Source of the DNA: Glebionis coronaria
Taxonomy: Eukaryota; Streptophyta; Magnoliopsida; Asterales; Asteraceae
Length of the DNA stretch: 64,000 nucleotides
Assembly (NCBI GenBank): GCA_025667525.1
Contig: CM046874.1
Span: 278,936,380-279,000,379, forward strand
Reading direction: 5' to 3'
The notes under the pieces were generated by a model. That model had not been told where the DNA came from. It saw only the letters and a program-made list of their open reading frames with translations, and made no database searches. Made by a program: the position numbers and the translations under genes. This document shows, one piece after another, positions 35,850 through 46,374 of this stretch. How positions within the stretch are numbered: position 1 is the stretch's first letter; each line of letters starts with the position of its first letter.

Positions 35850-38260
35850 AAGGCTTCGACCTGTAGGCTCTAAAACTCGACATGTGACTAGTGGGTAGTC
35901 ACTAGGAGCTTCCTAAGCCAACATTTGTTATTCCACGTATTGATGTTTTCAGTGCATTGTTGTTTTAACCATGATGTTTTCAGCACCTTGAGGTTTTAAC
36001 CTTGATGTTTTCATCGATATTGTTTTACTAATATGGATGAACAACCGTCATTCATATTTAGTTATGTGTCATTGTTTCATGCATAATGTTCCTCGTGAAC
36101 TGTGGCTATGTGGACTGAACCCCAGTAGTTCATAATTAGTCACATAAATTTTTTTTCTGATAAGTTTTGACAGATAAGTTTCATTTATTTATGTTTCATG
36201 TATCATTGTTGCAGGGATTATGACTAAGTAATGGTTGGTACAGGACTGGCCCTATTTAGTCGCATGTGCTTTTATCGAAACTTTTAACTTTGGGACCGAC
36301 CCATAGGCGTCCCCTCGCCATGTCTTTTGTTTTAGGACCGACCCATAGGCGTCCCCTCGCACATATAAAAGGTTTTTATAAACTAACATTACGCATTCAT
36401 GCACTGTTTTCATACATAAAATTTTTTATTTATTTATTTGTTTTTTTTTTCTCTCATGATTTATTGGAATAAATTTTTTTTCATGTAACCTCATAAGTTA
36501 CTATGTCTTTATGTCAAGTATGTTTTCATACTGTCATGGTTAACTTCGGTTTCATGCTGATTATGTTATACACTCCTTATGATAGATCGTTTTATGTTCC
36601 TTCATGATAATTCCGTCTTCATGTTGATTACGTCTTCATGTTGATTATGTCGTACGCCTCTTTTGTTATTTATGCTTTCACGCAAGACATTGTTGGATTT
36701 CATTGAATTCTGCTTTCATGATAGTCATGGTTGGTTTTCATTGATCATGTTGTCTGGAAAATCATCGTTGAATTTTGTGTAACCACGCTTTAGCATTTCT
36801 CTATGCAACCAGAATGAGGTATATACTGGCATTGCTAGGTTATCATGATGGTTTTCCTAACCGTTTAACCGATATACCTTCCTTAAATCATGATAAATGA
36901 TCGACCACATACCGATCATTTCATGTGCATTCCACGTGTACTCCACGTACCGTATTTCATGTGTATTACACGTACCTTAATCCATTTGTATTTCACTTGC
37001 AATACTTCACGAGTATTCGCTAGTCGATTCTGAATCACCTCAGGCGTATTTTCAATTGTTGATACTCTACAAGATCGCTGATGCCACTCATAACTGGGAG
37101 ATGTTACTAAAGGTTGATGCTGCTGACTTTCGGAGACGATACGAGAGGCGGATGCTGTTCACGACCTGGAGATCCTACAAGACAAAGACAAAGGCGTCAA
37201 AGCAAAGCAATTAGACGAGAAGATGCTTCACCATCAGACGATTTCCATCAATCATTGTCCCAAATTCTTAGTTAGATGTCACACGTCATTCAGCTGTCAA
37301 TTCAGCCATATGAGTGCAAACCTATACCAGCCGGCCTCTCAGTTGAATAGTTACATGAATCACGGTCATGAGAATGACCATCATGGAACTGACAGACATG
37401 ACAATAGTAACCACTACTATGACAGCAACTATCCTAGAAATCGCAACCGAGGCTCCGGCCGCAGACGTGATCAAACATACAAAGGATCAGTAGTCCAACC
37501 GACCCGCCAAGTCTGGCATAATAACCTAATATTGTAGTTCTATTGTTTTACGTCTCGTGACACATGTCAAGACATCAGTCAAGACACATGTCTCACGTAT
37601 ACTTCCTGAAGACACATGTCAAGACACCAGTCAAGACATATGTCATGCTTATAGTTCCAAGACACGAGTCAAGACACATGACTCACGTCCAACATTGGGA
37701 CATTTCTAAGAAATTCAGGGTACCCTCCAAGGGTATATCCATTTTGTTGTGCCATGTATTAATCAGGCCACAAGAATTTCTATACCATTATCGGCGCTTC
37801 AGTGAGAACTGTCGTGTTGCTGATGTCACTTTTATTTCTTTCACCATATTTCTTATGATTCATGACCATGAAGGACGCCTTTCGTATTCCCACGTATACG
37901 AAGGTTTTCCTTCAGCTTAGTGATGATATCCAAGCTGCTAACGCATTTTCCTCGGACAGACACGAGATGAATTTTATCCTAATTATGGATTATGAACAGC
38001 ACACCATGCTACGATTCATAATTATGTACAGTAATGTTCAGGCTCCTGAATACATTCAGCTTGATTTTCCATCAGGAAAATCTGTACAATTATTTATGCT
38101 TACAAGCAAGTGCGTTGTTAGCCATGGTCGCTAAAATTTTCTAGCTGCCAGTAAGACACGACCACTTAAGTCTTTTACGCATAACCAGTTGATTTATTCC
38201 AAAATCTTCATATACATTCCAGAAGAACCTACAAGGAGAAGGATGGTACCATGAGATTAT
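35850..38260 (+). pseudogene. Element F leader, gag, protease and RT start (decayed)
   Basis: A leader of about 1.1 kb matches H's leader (for example about 36180-36380). Decayed gag follows at about 37040-37540; one frame keeps an Arg/His-rich tail with RNRGSGRRRD. At about 37760-37830 is a zinc-knuckle remnant (YRRFSENCRV, where a CX2CX4HX4C finger is expected). At 37862-38134 is a protease/linker remnant with a LDFPSGKSVQ-like stretch. The last codons before 38265 are the gypsy RT block KDGTMRLCV. Its continuation (DYR...) lies at 12840-12867 on the minus strand, on the far side of B. Frameshifts are frequent, so no product is expected. Confidence 0.75.
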
Positions 38261-38265
38261 GTGTC
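38261..38265 (+). other. 5 bp flank gtgtc of element D
   Basis: D's left flank. It does not match D's right flank ataat (53622-53626) but is the reverse complement of B's left flank gacac (12863-12867). Confidence 0.9.
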
Positions 38266-38799
38266 TGTTGATCCCAAACTTAGATCGATTAAGCTTTGTG
38301 TATACGAGATTAGATCAAGTACTACACGTAGAGAAACCTTTGCTTATGAATAAAGTAACTAAGTGTTATGCGGAATTAACACTTGATCTAAAACACAAAG
38401 ATGTTAAACAAACTTTCACTTGTATTAGAATGATCGTACTTGATTACAATGAAAGAGGTTTAACTTGCGAATACTTATGAAAACTTAATATTAACTTTAA
38501 CCTAAAAGACCTTCTTTTATAGATCAAGAAGTCTTGTACAATAAGCTACGAATCAACTATTCTAGGTAAAGATAATAATGGAAAATACAATGTCGAGCTT
38601 ATCTTTACCATACACAAATAAAGAAACAAATAAACAAAAAGATTCGTATGAAGATATTCCATCAGTGTCAATCTTCAAGGCTGTCAGCGTTGACTTCTTC
38701 TTTGTCAACGCTTGGCTGTCAGCGTCCAATGTCTTCTTATCAGCGTTGACATTCTTCTTATCAGCGTCTAGTGAACTGACCCATATTTTATTCCCAACA
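38266..38799 (-). repeat. Element D 3' LTR (534 bp)
   Basis: On the minus strand it runs TGTTGGGAATA... to ...GGGATCAACA. It is identical by eye to 53088-53621. Five CGCTGAY-type motifs lie in its first 130 bp. The TATA box is at 38514-38521. Confidence 0.95.
38514..38521 (-). promoter_or_regulatory. TATA box in D 3' LTR
   Basis: TATAAAAG on the minus strand; the 5' LTR copy that would drive D is at 53336-53343. It is the same octamer as in B and C. Confidence 0.65.
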
Positions 38800-39035
38800 A
38801 TCCTCCCCTAAACTTGATATCTATTCCAATGATCAAGTTTCTGAATAAAAACTTAAGACTTAGGAGGAATCTTGCAAAAACTTCTTATGTTGGTGATAAA
38901 CATATCTAATCAAGTCCTTGGCCATGTCACTAGTATAATCAATCTCCAAGGGTGTCTCTAGCATCTTCTCCAACACTTCTTTGGACAAGAAATAGTCAGC
39001 ATCCACAAGTAGATACTCTGAAAACTTTGTAGAGC
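38800..39035 (-). other. D 3' untranslated region and polypurine tract
   Basis: The purine tract is tttaggggaggat (38800-38812 on the minus strand), directly before the LTR. The rest, up to the stop of the extra ORF, is non-coding. Confidence 0.85.
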
Positions 39036-41939
39036 TCAAATGAAATACACCACAAGTAGAATAAAGCCTCCAATGAAGATTACTGAGATCATCTCAAGAT
39101 CCTTCCATATGGCAGGATCTGCTTCTCTTGGACCACACAAAGTCAAAAATGTGTTCCAAAGTCTTATTCCATTTGCTGAAGTAGGTGCTTCAGCTGTATA
39201 CTTGGCCTCTATTAATCTCCATAGATGCACCAAGTCTTCTCTGTCTATGCTTGCAAATATAGAAATAACTGAAGTGAAAGTATGTACCTCCTTTCCAAAC
39301 CTGCCAATCTTCCAAAATCCACACTCATCTTCATCAAAACTGATGATTGGATTTCTGTCATCTAGAGGTACTACATTAACCAAATCTGAAGCTTCCAATG
39401 GAGAAAGCTTGAGATGCTTCCTTATGACACCTTCAGTTGGAAAATACACATCCATATCTTTAGGAAATTGGAAAGGATCTCCTTTCTTCACTGGTCTTTG
39501 AGCAATCCTCATTTCCTTTTGAATTTGCATTTCCTCAGCAAGCTCTTGTTTCCTTTCTTCTGAAAGAAACTGGTAGACATTATTTTCTTGCACACTCCTC
39601 CAAATAGGATGTGCCCTATACTCTAGCTCCTCAAAAGATAAAGCCAGCAACTTCTTGGATGTCCAGTTAGGTTGATGACATCTAAGCAACTTGTAGTACA
39701 ACTGCCTTCTATCTCTTTTGAGCCAAGTCTTGACCTCCTGTGCATTATACTTCAAAATCACCTTTATATCATCTTGTACCCTGAGAAGAACTTCCAACCC
39801 CCAAATTTGATCTGACAAACTCATCCCTGGGTTGTCCATAACCTTGTCTTCCCAAGCATGGTACATTCTGGTGATTTCAGGAAGGTCCCAATCAATCTGA
39901 TTCTTCAAATCACTCAACCTTTCCTTTGCTAGCTCATCCCCATATTCAAGTCTTTCTGGATCTTCAATAATTTGAACACTTGAATCTGAGCTATCATCTT
40001 CTTTTCCATCACCACTTTCTTCCTCACTCTCAGAAACAACAAATGGTGATCTACCACTCCTCTTCAAATCTCTTTCCAAAAGTTGTGCAGCCAACTGTTC
40101 ATCAAATGCAATTTGTGCTGCATCTTTCTTTGGAACATCTTCTTCAACCAATTTTCCTTTACCTTTGTCTTTTGGATCAATAATAGGTAAAGTAGAAGAA
40201 GAAACCTGTGTGGACACATCTTTGATGATTGTTGATGGCTGGAATACATCAACACCACCTGCAACTTTATCAGCGTCCAAGTTACCTCTATCAGCGCCAC
40301 GATTACCTTTGTCAGCGCTGGATGTGTCAGCGTTCAAACCTGTATCAGCGCCCATTGTTTCTTTGAAAGATCCTTCCAAGTTTAATAGTGTCACCTTGGA
40401 TGTATCAATAACTGGGTGCTTCTTCAAGTTGGTGAGTGCTTCAGCAACCTGTAAAGATTCACTAAATTGTGAACTCTTCTCTGAACTCTTCTCAGTAGCT
40501 GTATGAATCAGCTCATCCTCTTCATCCTCTTCATCCTCCCCTTTGGAAGATTCCTCCATTAGACTCCTGCTACTTGGATTCTCCAAAACAGTTACCCGCT
40601 CCCTCAATACTTGGAGTTCGCGGCCCTGTTTGTTGACAGTCTGTACAAGGCTGACATTTTGCTTTTGCAAGCTAATGACAGCAGCCGTCAATTCAATTAA
40701 TGTCATAGGTTCCAATCTGCCCTCAGCTAGAATGGGGATTTGACCTCCCAAAATAGAATCATAGGGCATGGATGAGGTCTTAATGATGTTGGGACTGTCT
40801 TGACCAGCATCTAAGCCTGTATCAATAGCCCCAGCCTCATCCATGTCACCAGCCACACTTGTGGAGGTGGTTCTCTCTGCTACAAGGCTAGGACCACTAG
40901 AGGAGAACACTCCAGTAGTCCTTTGGCGTTTATTCAACCTAGATTGTAATGGGGTGGAAGATGAAGTAGATTGTGTGGGTGTTGGTTGATTAAGGGGTGT
41001 TTGGGATTGTTCAGGGATGGTATCAGCGTTGGGATTGGCTGTGTCAGCGCCAACATTTTGAGTGTCAGCGTTGGGTTGGTCAATGTCCATGTGGTCTGGT
41101 GAAGGTAATGGTTCATGAATAGGCTCAAGTTGGGGTTCAGGGTCTGGTTGTGGTTGTGGTTGAGCAGCCTGAATTACTTCAAGCATGGGTTGGGTAAGAG
41201 GTATGGATCTGTTTGTGGAGCTCATTTTAGCAAAAATGGTTTTCTGTTGTTTAGGGATCTCATAAAAAGTGTCATGATCCCTAGAACAATATTCTTGTAA
41301 ATCAAAGACCATTTGCAAAAATCTTGGGTAAGCCAAAGTCATTTTACTTCCCTTATTTTTACACATCCCTTCAAAAATCATTTTTGAAAAATTATACTTA
41401 AGCCCACGTGTTATACAAACCAAAGCACTTGCAATTGACCTGTTTATTTCATTAAAAGAAGTACATTTTGGACTTAAGCATTGTAAAAGGACATGTATCA
41501 AATATTTCCAGTCAGAGGGAAATTCCTGCTTATGATATTTATTTAAAGTGACATCAACAGGAATAGGATAACCCAATTCCCTAAGACCTTGTTCTATTGT
41601 TGCAATGGCAAGGGTAGTCACACCATCAGCGTCATCAAGACGCAAAGCTTGGCGAACCAAGGCTTCAGTGACCACCCATGTTCTTCCATGAACAGTAGAT
41701 GTTAATGTGGTCACTCCATTAGCTGTTGTGGAACTAACATTATTCCAAAACTGTCTAATGTGTGCGACAGGGACTAATGGTGTATGAGAAAGTGCATACC
41801 TTAGAGAGGATGCATTTAAAAATGCCACCATTTGTGAATACTGAGGGAACAAATCATTATCAGCAGTCAAGTAAGCTATCATATTATGTTGGCTCTTGAA
41901 CTCCAATGTTAAATTCTTTGAGTTGAACTTGGGTGCCAT
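39036..41939 (-). CDS. Extra ORF of element D, 967 codons, env-like position
   Basis: An uninterrupted ATG-to-stop frame lies downstream of pol on the same strand, where SIRE-type copia elements carry an 'env-like' extra ORF. The start ATG is at 41939-41937, and the N-terminal MAPKFNSKNL begins a domain widespread in plant genomes (FLNASSLRYALSHTP, then IRQFWN). The middle is low-complexity Pro/Ser/Gln-rich and carries in-frame Ala-Asp repeats (NADT, GADT, SADK, GADR) encoded by CGCTGAY DNA. Residues ~430-470 look like a coiled coil. Acidic stretches follow, then a charged, helical C-terminal half. The last ~17 residues (after DLEM) are strongly hydrophobic, a possible tail anchor. The function is unproven. 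It could be an envelope-like or accessory structural protein; the name rests on position and topology, not on visible Env motifs. Confidence 0.8.
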   Translation of the reverse strand: MAPKFNSKNLTLEFKSQHNMIAYLTADNDLFPQYSQMVAFLNASSLRYALSHTPLVPVAHIRQFWNNVSSTTANGVTTLTSTVHGRTWVVTEALVRQALRLDDADGVTTLAIATIEQGLRELGYPIPVDVTLNKYHKQEFPSDWKYLIHVLLQCLSPKCTSFNEINRSIASALVCITRGLKYNFSKMIFEGMCKNKGSKMTLAYPRFLQMVFDLQEYCSRDHDTFYEIPKQQKTIFAKMSSTNRSIPLTQPMLEVIQAAQPQPQPDPEPQLEPIHEPLPSPDHMDIDQPNADTQNVGADTANPNADTIPEQSQTPLNQPTPTQSTSSSTPLQSRLNKRQRTTGVFSSSGPSLVAERTTSTSVAGDMDEAGAIDTGLDAGQDSPNIIKTSSMPYDSILGGQIPILAEGRLEPMTLIELTAAVISLQKQNVSLVQTVNKQGRELQVLRERVTVLENPSSRSLMEESSKGEDEEDEEDELIHTATEKSSEKSSQFSESLQVAEALTNLKKHPVIDTSKVTLLNLEGSFKETMGADTGLNADTSSADKGNRGADRGNLDADKVAGGVDVFQPSTIIKDVSTQVSSSTLPIIDPKDKGKGKLVEEDVPKKDAAQIAFDEQLAAQLLERDLKRSGRSPFVVSESEEESGDGKEDDSSDSSVQIIEDPERLEYGDELAKERLSDLKNQIDWDLPEITRMYHAWEDKVMDNPGMSLSDQIWGLEVLLRVQDDIKVILKYNAQEVKTWLKRDRRQLYYKLLRCHQPNWTSKKLLALSFEELEYRAHPIWRSVQENNVYQFLSEERKQELAEEMQIQKEMRIAQRPVKKGDPFQFPKDMDVYFPTEGVIRKHLKLSPLEASDLVNVVPLDDRNPIISFDEDECGFWKIGRFGKEVHTFTSVISIFASIDREDLVHLWRLIEAKYTAEAPTSANGIRLWNTFLTLCGPREADPAIWKDLEMISVIFIGGFILLVVYFI

Positions 41940-43188
41940 GTTGAAAGCTATTTAGGTTATGTGATATGGGAAAAATCTAGGAGAAAAGTGTTAGACAAGA
42001 AAATATGAATACCCAGAATAAAAGGTTTAACCAAATTTATAGGAGAGATACATGATTTTGATTGGTCAAAAATGAGGCGGTTATATTCAAAGAGCAATGA
42101 TGAAAATATTGAATCAAATATAACTTATCTCATGCATTAATTAAAAGTAACAACTCCCCAAAATTACGGCCAAAGATTAGTCAAAAATAACAACTGGGTA
42201 GGGCCCACTAGGTGTCAACGGTCAAAAATAGCCCATCAGCGCCCAACGGCTATATTTTCTTGTCAGCGTTTGCCTAAAGCCTTGTCAGCGTCACGATTGG
42301 ACGTAACAGCGTTTGGAGAAAAACTTGTCAGCGTCTAAAAATAAAAATATTTAAAAAGAAAAAGACCTTAACAAAGTAATTTATCCTAAGGGAAATATCT
42401 TACAAGTTGATAATAATTACTGGGCGGCAAGCACTGTCCATTTATGCACACTTGCTTAAGCAAGATAGACACAAATGTCCTCTAGAGTCCCTTGCTAACC
42501 AAAATACTTACCAACAAAGTTATTTCACAAAATTCTTTGTAACTCCCAGGTAAACCCATAACCAAACTATTCCCAAGTCTCCCATCAGACCACAACCAAT
42601 TCTAGGCCAAAAATGTCTTGGCAGCATGCATAGTTTATCAACTTTGCATGCTACAGTGCCTCATGGTTTAGTAAAACTAACCCATACTCACCTGTGGACA
42701 CAATCTAGAATTGTGATGAGAGTATTGTAAGAATACCCAAGAGTCCTAAAGGTTCCTTAAACCTCCCCTTAAACTATGATACATGAGTTCTCAAAATATA
42801 TATGAACATTAAAAATTTATGTCAAGATAGGATTATAAATATTCCAACCATCATCCATAAACAAAAACATGTCCAAATAGCTCTTCAAAGATCCATAAGC
42901 AACTCTGTATCCAATGGCATAAAGCTACCACTTACCTACACATTTAGATGAAAACCACAAAACTAACATTTGTTGCTGACAGCGCTCCGACAACACTTAT
43001 CAGCGTTGAAGGAACTATTATCAGCGTTAGACAATAATATCTCTAACAACGGCAAAATAACACTTGACAGCGTTACATTTACCTTTGTCAGTGTTAGAAA
43101 AATAAAGTGGAAAATCTAAATCATCACAAAGACCAATAACAATGCATTATCCTGTACATACTTTTACAAAAAGGTTCCAAAACACATA
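41940..43188 (-). other. D spacer between pol and extra ORF
   Basis: About 1.25 kb without coding potential. It contains two clusters of CGCTGAY motifs (42230-42335 and 42975-43090), all in sense orientation for D. It may carry the 5' leader or promoter of a subgenomic mRNA for the extra ORF (inference). Confidence 0.7.
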
Positions 43189-45815
43189 TTAAGTGGGATT
43201 AACCATTCCAATATTTGTTACCAAATATTGAAATCTTCCAGCATCAAAAGGTTTAGTTAATAAATCAGCCACATTATCTTCTGTGGCTACCCTATCTGGT
43301 TGTATTAAACCTTTCTCAAAGCAATCTCTTATAAAATGATGTCTAATTTCTATGTGTTTGGTTTTAGAATGATGTACAGGATTTTTAATAATGCATAAAG
43401 TACTGTTATTGTCTACAAAAATCTTGGTATGCATAAAATTATACCCATAATCCAACAGCTGGTTCTGAATCCATAAGACTTGTCCACAACAAGCAGCTGC
43501 AGCAACATATTTTGCTTTAGTTGTAGAGTTTGCCACCACTGTTTGTTTCTTGCATTGCCAAGATATTAATCTGCTCCCAAGAAATTGACATCCACCAGTT
43601 GTGGATTTCCTATCAAACTTGTCACCACCATAGTCACTGTCTGAATATGCAATAAGATCCAATGGAGAATCTTTTGGGTACCACAAGCCAAGATCTGGAT
43701 AACATCGTAGGTACCTAAAAATTCTTTTCACAGCAAAAAGGTGACATTCTTTGGGAGTCACTTGATGGCGTGCACATGCACACACAGCAAACATGATGTC
43801 AGGTCTTGAAGCTGTAAGATACATCAATGAACCAATCATTGATCTATAGTGCCTAACATCCACATCCTTTCCAGCTCCAATCTTTCCCCAAGGGTGTTCC
43901 CTATCCATAGGAGTGGAAGCATCCTTTTCATGTGGAGAAAAACCATATTTCTTCAAGATTTCAGCTACATACTTGTCTTGGGAGATGAAGATACCATCTT
44001 CTTTCTGCTGAACTTGTAACCCTAGAAAGAAGTTCATCTCACCCATTGCACTCATCTTGAATTTATCTGTCATGAGCTTGGAAAAGTCCTCACTCATTTT
44101 TGGATCAGTAGACCCAAAAATGATGTCATCAACATAGACCTGCACAAGCAACACATGTTTTCCTTTCTTCTTTGTAAATAGTGTCTGATCTATGGTGCCC
44201 CTCTTGAATCCATTGTCCACCAAATATGTAGACAAGGTACCATACCATGCTCTTGGGGCTTGATGAAGTCCATACATAGCTTTCTTCACTCTATAAACCT
44301 TGTCTGGATTCTCAGGATCTTCAAAACCAGGAGGTTGCATGACATATACTTCCTCAACAATTGTCCCATAGAGGAAAGCACTCTTCACATCCATTTGATA
44401 AACAGTGAAGTTCATGCAAGAGGCATAAGCTAAGAAAATTCTGATAGCTTCAATTCGTGCAACAGGAGCAAAAACTTCTTCATAATCTATGCCTTCCTCT
44501 TGTGTATATCCCTGAGCTACCAAACGTGCCTTGTTTCTGACCACAATGCCTCTTTCATCTTTCTTGTTTCTTAGAACCCATCTTGTCCCAATTGGTCTCA
44601 CATATCTAGGACAATCAACCAGCTCCCAAACATCTTGTATAGCAAATTGGTGAAGCTCATCCTGCATTGCTTCCACCCAACTAGGTTCTTTGAGAGCATC
44701 AAAAATCTTCTTGGGTTCTTCTTGTGACAGAAAACATGCAAACAAACATGCTTGTACAAGAGGGGTATCAACCTTCTTGTGTATATTGGCAATAAATCCA
44801 CCAAGACTTTGATGGGATCTTCTTGTCTGAACTGGAGCCATAACATCACCAATGATCTGAGATGTGGGGTGATCCTTTGCTGTGGAAGTGAGAACTCCTC
44901 CTTCAAAAAGTCTGGTGTTCTCAACTTCACGCTCCATGTTGCCAATATCTTCTTCATCAGACTCTCTTTGATCAACATGAATCTCTTCATGGACATTGGA
45001 AGGTCCACCTTGTTCAAAATGTGAAGAGAAAAGATGTGCAAAGGTGTTGTCAAAGTCTGAACCTTGTTTGTCAGCGCTTGGGCTAACAACGCTTGAACTG
45101 TTGGTGTCAGCGTCTGATCCATCAGCGTCTGAATTGCTCTTGTCAGCGCTTGATTTCCCTTTGTCAGCGCCTGAAGAAGTATGCATGTTTGTATTTGGTG
45201 GTATTTGAAAACCACCATTATCTTTTCTAGCAGCAGCAGCAGCAGCATAATACTCATCTGTCCATATAGGAAGTGTAACATATTCTTGTGTGGGAGATGA
45301 TATAACTGCTGGTGGTCCATCCTCCTTAGCAACCTGTATACCTGAAACATTACCAATTCTCTTTTCCAAAACACTTGAAGTTACCTTCACAATGTCTGGA
45401 TCAGTAACAGGCATATAATTTAAAGCTCTAGATAAAGGTTCTAAGTCAAACAACCAATTTGGACCACTTTCAGGATCACTAGGTTTACTCTCTAAAAACC
45501 TAACATGTACTTTTTCAAGTATATGTTTTTCCTTTTTAATGTAAACCCTATATCCTTTGCTCTGCACTGAATAACCCATGAAGTAGCCTTCATCACCTTT
45601 TGAATAAAATTTACCTAGGGCTTCACTAGTTTCTAAAACAACTACATGACAACCAAAAGGCTTGAGAAAGCCAATATTTGGCTTCCTTCCCCAAAGTAAT
45701 TCATAAGGTGTCTTATTATGTATTTTGTTGACCAATGCCCTATTTTGAACATAAGAAGCTGTGTTAACAGCTTCAGCCCAAAAGGCTATAGGAAAGTGGG
45801 CATCAGCCAACATGG
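43189..45815 (-). pseudogene. Element D pol, C-terminal part: integrase tail, RT, RNase H
   Basis: Open frame from the C insertion site to a normal stop. In order: integrase C-terminal block ([17 protein letters not shown], then HNKTPYELL and FGCHVVVL), then a linker at about residues 200-300 with SADK/DADG repeats encoded by CGCTGAY DNA. RT follows ([39 protein letters not shown], catalytic [10 protein letters not shown] at about 44130-44100). RNase H has [16 protein letters not shown] and ends [15 protein letters not shown] and RNase H are complete and undamaged. The frame reads on into C's LTR at its 5' end (45816-45858), but those residues are not part of pol. Separated from its start by C, it cannot be made as a normal polyprotein. 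Confidence 0.93.
45811..45815 (+). repeat. Target duplication of C, left copy (catgg)
   Basis: catgg here and at 49079-49083 exactly flank C. A perfect 5 bp duplication proves a simple, unrearranged insertion. Confidence 0.96.
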
Positions 45816-46359
45816 TGTTGGGTCTAAAATTATATGAGTTGATGTGGCAGAAACTCACAACGAAGAAAACATCAAGACGTTTGTCAAAGCCGCTGACACG
45901 GCTAGTTGAGACGCTGACGGAAAGTGTTGAGACGCTGACAGATGTTTACACGCTGATGGAGAATTCTATTTAGGGAATATATTGAGTATATTATTTATGA
46001 TATACACAATATATAGTTTATCTAAATAGAAGATTTAGATGTTTATTTGATATTATCTCTTGTAGATTCTGTTCCTTCCACTATAAAAGGAACAAGAGTC
46101 TTAGGTTTTATTCATATCATTCATTCACAATGTAAACCTAAAGTGTGTGTCGCACTAGACGTGGGATTCAATGTATACACGTCTAGTGGTTGTTTATTAT
46201 TAATATAATGAGCAACCCAATTGTTTTAATTCGTGTCTTTTGTGCCTAAACACCTTGTTTATGATCATTGTTCTATTCCGCTATGTTATCATATGAACGA
46301 TGATCAACCTAGATATAATGGTTCATAACCATTGAGTCTAACGATCAATGGACACCACA
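45816..46359 (+). repeat. Element C 5' LTR (544 bp)
   Basis: TGTTGGGTC...CCACA with a TATA box at 46082-46089 and four CGCTGAY motifs in the first 150 bp. About 80% similar to B's LTR by eye, nearly identical from the TATA box onward. Confidence 0.95.
46082..46089 (+). promoter_or_regulatory. TATA box in C 5' LTR
   Basis: TATAAAAG in a block (ctgttccttccac...aggaacaagag) that is identical in B and C. The surrounding ttcct/aggaa bases form a short inverted repeat around the box. Confidence 0.7.
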
Positions 46360-46361
46360 AT

Positions 46362-46374
46362 TGGTATCAGAGCC
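46362..46374 (+). other. Element C primer binding site
   Basis: TGGTATCAGAGCC two bases after the LTR end, identical to B. Confidence 0.93.

Larger units (their letters stand above)
16499..38265. other. Inverted 21.8 kb segment between elements B and D
   Basis: The left edge begins attat directly after B and the right edge ends gtgtc directly before D. Reversing the segment gives B flanked by gacac on both sides and D flanked by ataat on both sides. It also rejoins F's RT block, E's internal region and LTR pair, F's taaac duplication, and G's pol with its polypurine tract and 3' LTR. The same final arrangement results if the whole 12868-53621 block including B and D was flipped. Details are in the findings. 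Confidence 0.9.

Noticed and set aside
38259..38811. Small ORFs repeated at 38259-38811 and 53087-53735
   Set aside because: Antisense frames inside the two identical LTRs of D.
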